Below are positions 1 to 11,200 of a DNA stretch of 64,000 nucleotides, piece after piece (the stretch's first letter is position 1; every line of letters begins with the position of its first letter). Location: the NCBI GenBank assembly GCA_033182465.1, contig CP137324.1:2356001-2420000 (forward strand). The letters are read 5' to 3'. The notes under the pieces are model-generated. The model ran no database searches, was not told the origin of the DNA, and worked only from the letters and a program-made list of their open reading frames with translations. This DNA comes from Sanghuangporus weigelae. Taxonomy: Eukaryota; Basidiomycota; Agaricomycetes; Hymenochaetales; Hymenochaetaceae. The position numbers and the translations under genes are program-made.

Positions 1-1
1 C

Positions 2-1023
2 ACCGGTACTGGCTATGTGGCTTGGACCGGTCAAAGACAAGCCACCTTGTCTAATTCCTACCAAGACTCCCCGTACGAAGGTACCAATGAATCTATCACG
101 AGTGACGGAAAATATATGAAAGACATGACCTATTTGTCATCGCACGGCGGCGGAGACCTCCATCCACGCTTCTATCCCATAACTCCTGACCGCGCGTTGC
201 CTGCAGCTCCAGACCTGATGCTGATGCAGCAGCCTGTTCGTGAACGCCCGCAGGATATTCCAATCGCGGTATCTAATCGCATGCGTGTAGGGAAAAGTAA
301 GGACGTGATTGGAGGCTCAGGCCACCCATACCGCTCATCATTAAATTCCGGCGATGACAAAGACAGCAACCCTGGTTTGCTTGTGCCTTCAAGCTCGGCG
401 CCTCCATGGCCGAATGCAGCGATATCAGTATCCGGAGGCCTTCAGCACGATGGGAGGGACAATAATACTGCCTGGGATAACAGGGCCGAGGTGCGAACAA
501 TCAGTATGTCCTCTGGCTCCTTGTTGTCTCGTTTTCCAATAAGCTCATCGCTCGCTCGGAAGGTTTCTCAGCAAGCATACGCGATACGGCTTTCCTCACT
601 CCTGGGGATTCGTCGCTCGTCTCATTGTCGCCACCGACTTATCACCCTCCATCTTCTCTGTCATCCGTTCACATGTCGCCCACGCGCGTACCCTTCGGAA
701 CTGCTCGCCATGTCAATGTTCAACTTGCACATGGGCCTCAAGAGAGCCAGATAGGACCGAAGAGGAGGTGCAAGAAGGAACGGAAAACCAAGGCGGGAAA
801 TGCCTTTGGCTCGGGCACCGGCATTCGATGCAGGCTCCCTAATTGCAATGTTCCGGACTACGAGTTCGCGTCGAGAAAGGAACTAGAGAGGCACCAGGAT
901 TCCGCTGCCGTGCACTGCGGTTCCAGAGCACGATGCCCGAAATGCGAGAAGGAATACAGCCGCGACGATGCTGTACTGAGGCACATGAAGAGGGCCCACC
1001 AATCCATCGATGTTGAAGCGTGA
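2..1023 (+). CDS. C2H2 zinc-finger protein, 3' part
   Basis: The gene is open to the left edge of the window, so its 5' end is missing. Two exons can be read, 2-490 and 544-1023. The intron at 491-543 is 53 bases (donor GTGCGA, acceptor ATAAG) and keeps the frame. The N-terminal part is Ser/Pro-rich and low complexity. A basic patch (PKRRCKKERK) precedes two fingers at the C-terminus. The first is irregular, C-x4-C with widely spaced His (CRLPNC). The second is a classical C-x2-C-x12-H-x4-H finger (CPKCEKEYSRDDAVLRHM). This suggests a nuclear DNA-binding regulator. The finger pair and an LSPP/VP-rich segment before it match the gene at 32882-34386, so the two are paralogues in opposite orientation. 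The target genes cannot be inferred. Confidence 0.8.
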
Positions 1024-1593
1024 TGATTATTCACCGTGACGACGCATTGCTGTGGTATCCGGACTGTCAAATTGTTCAGCGTCATCGTATAGTTTCAATA
1101 TCTCCTCGTACTATCCTGTATATACCTGGTCTTTACGGCTTATACCTGCAGTATCTGTATCCCTTATAGTATCCATATTAGTCAGTAACTCGTTTTATCA
1201 TTAAAGAGGAGCGGAATTACGAGACGCGCATGCCAATCGTCGACCTCTATTGACTCGAAAGATGATCCCCGATTAGAAACGACGTCTAAAAGGGCATTTA
1301 TTTGTGTAACGGTCGAACTGATGCAGGTGGGCAGAGAAGAGCAACCTTGTCCAATCAGTCTGTCGACATAAGTAGGCGCAAGCGGGATCATTACTCGTAG
1401 GCGAGAAAACACGCACATGAATTTTTTGGAACGAGGGACGAATAGCACCGTGGACATAACTGTGCACCAGAAGTGGCATATAATTCTCACGAAGGAGACT
1501 TCATTCTCAAATTCAAAGTACCTCAGCTAAGCCAGGACTTTTCTCTTTTTCCAACTTGAAGCTGCGCAAAGCACCCAAGATAGCCAAGCAGGG
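1024..1593. other. Intergenic, no gene seen
   Basis: This is the spacer between two convergent genes. It is T/A-rich just after the C2H2 stop codon (cttatagtatccatatt), as expected for 3' untranslated DNA. I see no ORF with coding character, repeat or RNA gene here. Confidence 0.4.
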
Positions 1594-2736
1594 TCAAATG
1601 AAGCGAAAGGAAAGGAGTTCAAAGAGTATAGTTGCGAAAGGCTGGACAAAAGGACGGACGCTGGTGATGATGGTGAGTGGACTCTTTCGGTATACAAGCT
1701 AAATTATAACTTACCGTCCGGTCAGCGCACCGTACGATAAACCTCTCACTAGTCGAGTCGGTCAATGAGCTCGTTTCTGTTCCGTAATATTTTACAAATT
1801 ACTTACCATGAGGACGGCATGGGGCTCGACCAGGACCTATTTCCGCTAGTATGGCTCAACTGAAACTCACTAATGCATGGCTATGAGTTCCTCTGAGGTA
1901 TAATACGACTGCATTGCATTCCAGTCTCGTGACGCCATAAAGGCAAAAGAAGGAAGCGAAAATCGACGGACGGGATCGAGGAATCTGCTCCAGATTGAAT
2001 CAAGTGGCAAATATGTCGATCGCGCACCGGAAGGATGCAAAATGGATGTAGAAGACAAAGTACCTGACTAAAGATCTCCAGCCAAGCACACGCTGGTTGA
2101 CTGCAGTCATCTCTTCCGTGCGTATAGGGACGTTGATCCTGCAGGAGTACAGATGATGCTCAAGGTAAGCACCTGTGGCACATTCTGCATGGAGGTCATG
2201 GGACGTATCGATGCCTACGTTGAAAGGGCGAGATGGAGCTTGGAACAGGGAAGGGTTGACCCAGGTCCGGCGAACTCTTCTCTTAAATACATCGAAGACC
2301 AGAGCCACCGTATTTAGTGATGCATGCAGCCACGTGGCTTGGACAGGGACAAAGACCGATGGTCCTGATAACAGGTCGAGGAGGCGAACAGATATTAGCG
2401 TATCATCCTGGCACTCTCAAGGAAGTTGGGACATCCAAGTATTGATTGAGGAAAGCCAGGAAGCGATTTGCCTCAAAGAAACCCATATGGTCCAGGTACT
2501 GGTCTCCAGGACCAGTTACAATTCTGCCAGATCAGAATGCATTTCCTTTTGCATACTCCATTCTACAGAAAATTCTGTGTCTACTGACATCTTTGTTGCA
2601 ACGGTATCATTCCCATGTATTTCTGTCTCGCTGATCGTTTTTTGCCTTAGTATGTATACATATATTTCACCCCCTGTATATTTTATTCTCCAGTCTGAAG
2701 TGTTGATCTCGTATTACCCTTCATGTTTCATACTTG
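1594..2736 (-). CDS. Unrecognised multi-exon gene, possibly frameshifted
   Basis: The minus strand carries a chain of coding-like exons separated by good splice sites. Segments in order include TISETEIHGND (near 2640), GPGDQYLDHMGFFEANRF (near 2500), LISVRLLDLLSGP (near 2400), RVRRTWVNPSLFQAPSRPFN, and FLDPVRRFSLPSFAF (near 1960). GTAAGT donors lie near 1715 and 1807 and a GTGAGT donor near 1870. The last exon, 1660-1594, ends FELLSFRFI-stop. Between 2415 and 2420 the frame changes by one base without a credible intron, so the gene may be damaged or the base call wrong. The N-terminal exon is uncertain. I do not recognise the family, and no catalytic motif or membrane segment is evident. The overlapping long plus-strand frame (2175-2810) is T-rich at its end and looks like a shadow. 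Confidence 0.45.
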
Positions 2737-3238
2737 TTTGCGTTGTCACATCTCCGTATTTGATATTCTATCTTTATTCTTGTTTGTTATTCACAATGTT
2801 CAACCTATAGTCAAGAAGGGAATATAAGCGAGATGTGCCCGATTCCTCTAAACGTTACATTCTAATTCGAGTCCAGGCAGATTTGCGATTTGCAATGTAA
2901 TCTTCTGCAAAGATGCCTACCTACCGCTATCACCGTCGCATTTATCGTTATGACGTCATAGGAATGAAAGTGTGCAAAGTACAGGACTTTTGGACTACAA
3001 AGCCGGACATAAATCGTGAACGTGTTGTGCGGTTTTAAGCAGCATCCTTGAGATGATACTTAACGTATACAGGAATTTGCTTCTGTCCGGGTCCAACCCA
3101 TAGCAAAGTGTGACAAGGCATTGCTATCGTCATTTACATTGCGGCCTAAACCCCAGGCATGAAAGGGCACTTGGCGTTCAGACTTGGTTCTGGAAACAAG
3201 TCACACATTCGTATCGTACTAGGCTAGGATTCTACAGT
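2737..3238. other. Intergenic, likely divergent promoters
   Basis: This spacer lies between the 5' ends of a minus-strand and a plus-strand gene, so it probably holds both promoters. It contains a TGACGTCA palindrome at about 2951, which is a CRE/bZIP-type site. No gene is seen. Confidence 0.35.
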
Positions 3239-3837
3239 ATGTCTTCTACTTCGCAGGACTCAAAAGGCTCAGGAACCACTGAGAAGAGGGTGCGTACATG
3301 CTGAAAAAACGCTCGGCAACATTCACCGATCAATCAACAGTACAGTACAGTGTTTCTGAAGAGAGAAATGAGACTGCGGATATGAGCCTCTTCGGAGGAA
3401 CTCTTAGAAAGAGGCCCCCAGAAATCATGCATCGAAATGAAAGTGGTTCAGTGTCATTCTTGGGAGAGATTTTAAGGAAAACCCCGACGCAACCTGACCG
3501 CGGAAGTACTGCGAGCTCAGCAACACACTCTTCTAGGCGCAGCTCTCATAGTAATAGCCGACGCTCACGTCGTAGTGGTGATGGCAGCGGTCATAGCAAG
3601 ACAAGCAGCAGCCGTAGAAAGACAAGCAGCAGCCGTAGCAAGACAGCAAGGAGAAGGGACCCGATGGTGACGATGATAACTTGTCCTCCACTTCCAAGAC
3701 CACTGACCAGCTTTATGTGGAAAAAAGCCAAAGGTAGAGGAGAAGGCGTCAGATTCGACATTGCGTGCATTACTTGTATCTCAGACTTCAGTATAGCCAT
3801 TACAATGTTGAATAAAAGAAGAGCCGGATCATGCTAA
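3239..3837 (+). CDS. Small Ser/Arg-rich basic protein
   Basis: Two exons are inferred, 3239-3289 and 3346-3837, around a 56-base intron (donor GTGCGT, acceptor GTACAG). This splice is the one of several nearby AGs that keeps the frame open. The product of about 180 aa starts MSSTSQDSKG. It carries two related short motifs, SLFGGTLRKRP and SFLGEILRKTP, followed by an SR-type tract of repeated SSSR(R/S)KT units near residues 90-125. Such tracts occur in RNA-binding and nuclear proteins, but no folded domain is seen. A different ending is possible: another frame after about 3650 gives a natural-looking acidic tail (GDDDNLSSTSKTTDQLYV), which would need a further splice or a one-base shift. Function is unknown. 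Confidence 0.5.
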
Positions 3838-3938
3838 TTGCCGGGTTCGCTAACATGGATTGGCCCTTGAATCATTACCGTAATATACATTGTACTAGAG
3901 AAACATGAGCCATAGACAGGTACATAGAGGTATCTCGC

Positions 3939-5949
3939 TCAGTTCTTGGAGCCAAGAGGTGGAAGTCCGGCGGCCTTGAGGTCCACATTGATCTGCGGAA
4001 TATGGTTCAAAAATTGTCCCTTCAGATCATCCCACATCTTGGGCTCATGTTCTAGGTGTTTCAGCGGTAAGCATCATTAATGCCACTGAGTCAATAAAAA
4101 TAACGTACCATGACGCTTTGCAGAGTTCATCGCATAGTCAGACAAGGTGAATGTCATACTCGATTCGAACATGAAAGCTAAAGAAGAGATCAAGACTCAG
4201 TGAGTTTTAATCATTCGAAACAACAGCATCGTACCCATAGTCCCCTCATGGACGCGCATGGGCTTAAGGTCGCTCTCAGTCGCGAGCTTGAATTCCTCAT
4301 AAGAGACGCCATGAGGACAGAATCCAGTCTCGTAAGAGCACGATCCTGGTTGGAACTCGTCTGAGCGTCCGCTGTATATACCATAAATCAAGCCCATGAA
4401 CTCCGTCGCGCAGTTACGGTGGTAATACTAGAGGCGTACAGTGAGAGACAGCATCTTTACAAGGCAAAGTGACATACCGGGGGCCTGAACGTGTTCGAAG
4501 CAACGTCCCAGCGTGGACTGAAGATGAGGAAGTCGGCAAGAGGAGTACCAGGCGTCTTGGATTTAGCCGTGAGGACGCAGAAGATAGAAGGATCGATGTG
4601 ATCTTTCGAGATCGAGCCAACATTCACGAATTTCTCCATGGCATATTTATATGGCACATAGCTACCAAATGAGTCAGATATACGTCATAATATATTTTAT
4701 TGGTGCACTTACTTCCCGTGCCAAGCGACGACGTCGAATGGTGTATGCTCTTGCTTGCACACGTGAAGCTCGCCGCATACCCTGCAAGGTATTTTAGCAT
4801 TTGATTTGCATATCAATGTAATAGGCATCATACTTGTACACAATCTCCCAAGGCGATCGGTCGATGTCAAAGCTAGCGATAGGATGTTCAAAATCGCGGG
4901 CATTAGCAAGACCATGGCCTCCCAAAGGCCCGAGCTCGGGAAGCTCATAATGAGAGCCATAAATCTCCTGGATATCTATGCAAACGACCATCAGAACGGA
5001 ATTAAACGATGACAAATCGAAGCTTACATCCTCGAGACGGTCCATCAGGGAAAGCAACTCGGAACCTTATACCTCGCTGGATGACGAGCAGTTCCCCCGG
5101 CCGAACCATGAGTTTACCAAACTCAGTTTGTACGTCCAGACGTCCTTGCTGAGGAAGAATCAGCATATCACCGTCGTTGTTGCAAAACGCCTTGTTGCCC
5201 ATGGACGTGTTCGAGGCGTACATGTGAATCGCTAAGCCTTCTCGGAGCGTTGGATCACCATTACCGGCGAAGGATTTAAGCCCGTCAATGAAGTCAACTT
5301 TTCCACTAGTTGGGATGTCAATAGGATGCCAGGCCTGCTGGGTCGGCGAGTTATGGACACGAGGATTGCTTGGTGAAAAGTTATTCTCCAACTGAACAAA
5401 GGGGGCATTAGATGATGCGAGGTGGACTGATTGGTACTGGTGAACCATGCGCTTACATCAGGAGTATCTGGAAGCCTCGTGAACCCTTGATGGGCGACTG
5501 CAGGACGGATGCGATAGAGCCATCTAATTGAAATACGGTAAATAACATATTTCCTGAATTAAGACACATACGCCGTCTGCTTCTCAGCCTTCGGCGCCAC
5601 GAATGATGTAGCAGTCACCTGAAGATGGCACTCTCAATGACGTATCGCGAAAAATAGATGGAGACATCAATCACTCACTTGTTCCGCGTACAGGTCATAC
5701 TTGCATTTTTGAGGGCTGTTTTGCGCATAGGGAAGAGTTTCGGGACTAGTAGTGTTTTGTAAAATAGTCGAAGCAAGACGAAAATCGTGTGAATTCATAC
5801 ATCGCCTCAGAAGCAAAACTGTTTCCGAAGCCAACTTGGTACGAGTAAGGGTCCTTCGGAGTTGGCTTAACTGCATAAGCGCCTGCCGCGGTAGCACCTG
5901 ATGCGGGCGTATTGTTGTAGTTTCTCCTCAGGTCGAGCTGGTCAAACAA
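3939..5949 (-). CDS. hmgA: Homogentisate 1,2-dioxygenase
   Basis: This enzyme opens the ring of homogentisate to maleylacetoacetate, the Fe(II)/O2 step of phenylalanine/tyrosine breakdown, in the cytosol. Conserved blocks, in order on the minus strand, are [120 protein letters not shown] and [12 protein letters not shown]-like sequence near the end. The iron ligands of the family are visible as His and Glu in [10 protein letters not shown] and the later His in CPHG. The gene has many short introns; the one at 5746-5800 (donor GTATGA, acceptor ACTAG) restores [11 protein letters not shown]. The stop codon is at 3939-3941. The first exon is uncertain: the frame stays open upstream to about 6056, and an ATG at 6071 lies in another frame. 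Confidence 0.9.
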
Positions 5950-6910
5950 AATAAGCCTCTCGTCTCTAGAAGAAGGATCAACATCGTACCAGAAGGGTAC
6001 GTGACGAAGCGGCAGCCACTTGCGAAGGCTTCGAAAGCAAAGGTCCCGTTCTCATGTGCCGAAGCAGACATCTTGAAGTGGGTAACAAAGAACGCGAAAG
6101 CGGCATCTCGATGACTGAGCAAGACGCAGGTGAAGGTGGTTGCGAGAGATATGTGAGGACTCAGGACTCTTTAAGACGACGCATGGCTGATCAATTGAAC
6201 CGTCAAGAACGTAGTAACTTCGTCACATGTGAGAAGCAAGTCGAGCGGTCTGTTCGGACTGGCTGTACGGTGTTCATTCGCCAAATGAGCCCACGAGAAG
6301 ATTTGGCCGAATTAGGACAGACCTTTTTCGCCAAAAATGATCTACCGACGTCGTGACCACTTCTGCAATTCAATGTCTTTGAGTGCCTTCTTGCCTTAGT
6401 AATCCCGCGTACGCTGCAACCCATTTTAAATTTCATGAGGCGAACGGTTCGCATACCTAGGTAGGCCTAGGAAAGCAACAACCGCTGGGCAGGAGCTGGC
6501 ACGAGTTATTCCGCGTATCGTAAGGCCTCATTACCTTCGGTTCGCAACCTCCATGCCACGATCCTTTGATAAAGCTCGTTATCAACCGACAGAGCGATGG
6601 TCGGAGTACATGCGACACGTCGTAGACCGCCAGACTCGCAAGTTCGCGTTCATAGGATGCACGCCGCGCCGCGTCTGGTCCCTAAGGAAAATGATAAACG
6701 TAAGGATCCCTGTAATTTGATAAGTCGACGACACTACGTGTATAGGCGTAAAAAAAATATTCTCAGCAGAATGTTACATCTGTAGTCATATTTCTCTTGA
6801 GGACCAAGGAGAGAGTGACGACTTGACTTGCTGTGCTGTGAACGACGAAAGTCGTATTTTTAACCGATTTTGTTCATTTACGTAATTGAGGAATCACTAA
6901 GCAAGCAATT
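5950..6910. other. Region upstream of homogentisate dioxygenase
   Basis: This stretch probably holds the first exon and promoter of the dioxygenase. The frame directly upstream of 5949 reads KWLPLRHVPFWYDVDP on the minus strand, which looks coding and may belong to the gene. Beyond about 6100 I see no gene, repeat or RNA. Confidence 0.35.
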
Positions 6911-7678
6911 ACAGTGAATTCGCATCGTGCATAATGATTTGGACACGTGATTTTTGCCATTTTCGGCCCTCCTGCACCTCAAAACACAAAATAAATCATA
7001 TCTCACCCAATACTTAACCGTTTTGCATGATCTAAGTTGATAAATTCATCATTGAATTGTGGGTTTCATATTCCAACTTGAGCGATGGAAAACGGTGCAA
7101 AAATGACCCAAAAACGTCGCAAACTGCTGATTTTGCACACAGCCCACTTTCTCAAAATTTCCTGACCTCAAACCTGGCTGTACAGCTCTCCAGACCAGTC
7201 CTGAATGATAATATGACTTTATTATGAATTTACATATTGAATTTGAGCTGAAATGTGTACTGGAATTGTCAGTCTGTGGCATGCCTGAGTTGCTGAAAAC
7301 TGCACATCTCCCCCTTGAGCTCTCTGGCCCCAAAGAAGCAGTTTCCTGGCCAGATCCATACACATAAAATCATGATAATTGCACTAGATTATATATGAGC
7401 ATCATTCAGGGCTCCAGACTCAGCTGGTGAGCTGGGAAATTTTGAGAAGTGGGTTGTGTGCAAAATCAGCAGTTTGCGACGTTTTGGGGTCATTTTTTCA
7501 CCGTTTTCCATCGCTCAAGTTGAAATATGAAACCCACAATTCAATGATGAATTTATCAACTTAGATCATGCAAAACGGTTAAGTATTGGGTGAGATATGA
7601 TTTATTTTGTGTCTTGAGGTGCAGGAGGGCCGAAAATGGCAAAAATCACGTGTCCAAATCATTATGGAATTCACTGTG
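6911..7678. mobile_element. Foldback, non-autonomous Tc1/mariner-like element
   Basis: Two long arms of near-perfect inverted repeat face each other, about 6911-7166 and 7433-7678, with weaker matching continuing to about 7210 and 7400. The ends read ACAGTGAATTC on the left and GAATTCACTGT on the right. TA precedes CAGTG on the left; on the right CACTG is followed by TGTA, so a TA target duplication is blurred by two bases. TA-CAGTG ends are typical of Tc1/mariner elements. The left arm carries an 8-base insertion (gcatcgtg) absent from the right. The loop of about 190 bases has no transposase ORF, so the element could only move using an enzyme supplied elsewhere. Confidence 0.75.
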
Positions 7679-8201
7679 TATCTGTCTGAGAGTCGACATC
7701 ATTCAACCTCGAAGATACACATCGAATATACAGCTAGACATGATGACAATGGGATACAGTGCAAGAGGCAGACAAACTTCGGGTCACTGCACCTCTTTGC
7801 GATAAAATTCACTACTAACGCGAAGTGGCAGTATACAACAAGTTTCAACAATTTACAACAATTCAACAGCATTCGATAGTCCATCCATTCCCTGGGTGAA
7901 GTCAAGACTCGCAAGGTAAAGTACAAATTAAGCGGCGCGGAGCAAATGCGAAACCGGGAAAGGACAGACGACGAAAGGCAACAATGAAAAGCAGAGAGGA
8001 AAACATGATAATGCGCGCAGAAGTTCGCAATTAAGGGTTCAGTCAATCGCAGTCGAGAAATCGCATGGGTGGGAATATTGTACAGAAAAGGGAAAATGAA
8101 AGTTCACAGCAGGTATCTCCTCCGCGCAAAATTAATTAGTGGTACAATGGTAAAGTCGTCAGGGGAAGTCAAGATGGGTAGCGCAAGGAAAAGACAGCGT
8201 T
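7679..8201. other. Intergenic, 3' flank of the polyketide synthase
   Basis: This region lies downstream of the polyketide synthase stop codon. It has only short frames without coding character and presumably carries the 3' untranslated region. No other signal is seen. Confidence 0.35.
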
Positions 8202-11200
8202 TCACTTCAAAACCCACAGAGAATTGTTGGAAGAGGTTATATACGCAATAGCATTCTTGAGCTGTTGCGTCAAAGCCGACACCTGGAGCATATGTTACTA
8301 GAGCTCGTTGTCAAGGATCAACGAATACTCACGTTCTTTGGAGAGAAAGGTTCAAAATGATGTCCAGGGATGTCAAATATACGGACTTCCTTCCCAATAA
8401 GTCTTTCCCAATCGTTAACAGATGTTCTGGGGTCACTGCGATCCTCAAGGAAGGGCATTGGCTCTAAAGGGAAATTCTTTCGCATATCCGATAAGGGAAA
8501 AGTATCAGTGCAGCGCAGCATCGCGACGTTCGGATATTGTGAGGGACGGTTCGCCGAAGCATCGTAGGCCACAAGGGCCTCAGTGGCATGTGACATTTGA
8601 GCACGAGCGAGCTCGATGAGGCGCGACTGTTGCTTGGAGGACCCAGACGAAGGGCAAATGACAGAATTGATGAGACTCTGAGGAAGGGGTTTTCGTGTAA
8701 ACGGAGATGGGGAATCGATGAGAACAACTCCCGCGACTTTGACTCCGGTCCGCATGAGCTCGCAAGCCATATGAAACGCAACAATTCCTCCAAAGGACCA
8801 GCCTAGATATCCTGAGTCAGTTGATGATATATTTATCAGTCTGAAGTACTAACCACCGAGAATGCATCCTTTGTCAGAAATCATGGGTTGAACTTCACTA
8901 ACATAATGGGCCGCCATTTCCGGAATACCGCCTTTCCAACTCTCGGCATTTAATACTTTGGGGTTGCTAATACCCCAGAGGGATCTATCGAGGTCTCCGA
9001 TACGTGAATAGCAATGCCCTAGCCCACTACCGTCATGTACGAGAAAAAGAGGGCTAGCGTCATTTGCAGAAGTCTGAAGCGGAAGAAGGGTGCGTTCCGG
9101 ACCAAGAAACTTCTGCAGTGGTTCGGGTTCGACAAGAGTTGACAAACTTGACTGCCGGGAAAGGGAGCGTTGGTTGACAATTCTTTCTATTGCGAACTGG
9201 ACGGAGCACACCGTGGGGCAGTCAATGAAGAAATCATGAGGAAGAGATACATCAAATTGTTCCTGCAGTTGCGCAGTGGCCTCAATAGAACCAAGAGAGT
9301 CTAGTCCCAAGGTGTCGAGGTAGTCCTCATTTCGCAGATCACATGCAGAAATATCCAGAACCTTTGCAAGAATCTCTTTGATGAGCGCGACTGTCGAACT
9401 TGATTCGTGAGGTATGCACACCGGACCATTTGTAAGGGGGGTAGACAATATCGCAGGCTTCGAAGATGGCGTGTGCGTCTTGGGAGAGTCCAATTGAAGC
9501 GCACAACGATGATGCGCCTTGGCGATTTTACTGACAACCTCGCCAACTGTCGCGGAAAGCATCAGATCTGACGTGTCGACAGGAAGCCCTGGGAAGGCTG
9601 CCTTCAATCGACCAAACAATTCAATCCATACCAACGAGTCAACACCGAGGTCATGAATGTTGTTATCCAAAGTAATGTGCGCGGCTGGGACGTCGCAGAG
9701 GTCTGCGATAAGCCCTGTGACTTCGGAAGCGACATCGAAAGCAGCATGACTAGCCATCGAAACGCTGACTGACGACGGTGTCATCACACGATGCGCAGGA
9801 CGAAAGGGGCTCCCGAGCTTGGCAGGTGTCACCGGAGATGCACATCGCTCAAACGAAGACCTAAGGAAAGGAGCTGGCGTCGAGTTGCGGCTCGGGATGT
9901 CTTCTGAACGGGACAGATGTCTAGACAAGCTCGAAAGCCGGACGCGGGAAAACCGCATTCGTTTCATGTGAGCAACAATTCTTGGCGACTCTCCAGTCTG
10001 AACGGCCCATGCATCGGCCAACATTAAACCTTCACCGGCGGATATCATCGTGCAATATATCTCGAACGATGCAGAATAGTCGAGATCGACAAGGATCTTA
10101 GATGCATCGACTTGGTTGCAGATGTATGCGTCATTTCCCGCCGCTCGGCTGTTGATCAAGAAACCCGCGGAATGAAGAAGAGCGTCAACAAATATCGGCT
10201 GAGCAACGAATCCTTTGCTTGCTTGATCTGAAGATAGACGAAAGGTAGCAAAACCCTCACTGTTCGCCTCGCCCAGAGTCATGGCGTTGATTACCTGGTA
10301 GAGCTTCGAATACTGGACGACGCGGGGGAAGATAAGCTCATAAATCGTGCGAGTGCGCAAGGTTTCACGACTGACGCCATTTTCGGAACTGAGAAGAGCG
10401 GCCTTGCCGCGTTCGACAGTTCCATGATGCAGCTGAAGCTTTGAGGTCATGGAGTCTTTCTGACGGCGCTGGAAGAACCCTGTGCAATGCACAATCTGCT
10501 CTCTTCCATCCGATACCGAACTGATTGAAAAGGAGCCTGCATGCTTGCCTCCCCCAGGATGAAGGTTTATAGACGTTCGAATAGTCACTGGATTGGAGTG
10601 GTCGTAGACTAAGGGGAGGGTGAATTGGACCTCAGAAAGAGTCAAAGCATCCGCAAACGACTTATTAACATGTTCAAGTGTGCATGTCGCGGCGCTAAGT
10701 GCCAGTTCATGGTAAACAGAGGCGGGGCAAAGAGACGATGAAGCGACATTATGACCTGTTATATATTCTGCAAGACTTTTGATTGGCGTTTCGAACTCCG
10801 AGGTATTGGCATCCTTCGTAGATGGCATTTGAGTCCACGAACTCAGGAAAAAGAAGCGCCGGAGAGGGTCCCCTACATGGATAGACGAAGAAGCTTGAGA
10901 CCGTTCCTCGACAAACGGAACCCAGAACTCCGTCTCATGGAGCGGGTAGCTAGGAATCTCCATGCAAGTTGCTGATGGATAGAGATCGTGATAGACCTTA
11001 CCCCACGCAATATCGTCTCGGAGGCAAAAGAGACGGGTCAACGCTGAGCAAAGCGAGGAGCGAGCTGTGGACTTCTTATTGAGTGAGTGAAGCACAAGAG
11101 CTCCGCTTGTAGAAGCAAGATGTGCAAACAAAGGCAAGGTAGTCGGGTGGGGACCAATCTCAATGAACGCTCCTATGTCTCCAAGTTCGTCCACGAGAGA

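Noticed and set aside
2175-2810. 211-codon plus-strand frame
   Set aside because: Its second half is T-rich hydrophobic noise, and the opposite strand carries spliced, protein-like exons across the same bases.
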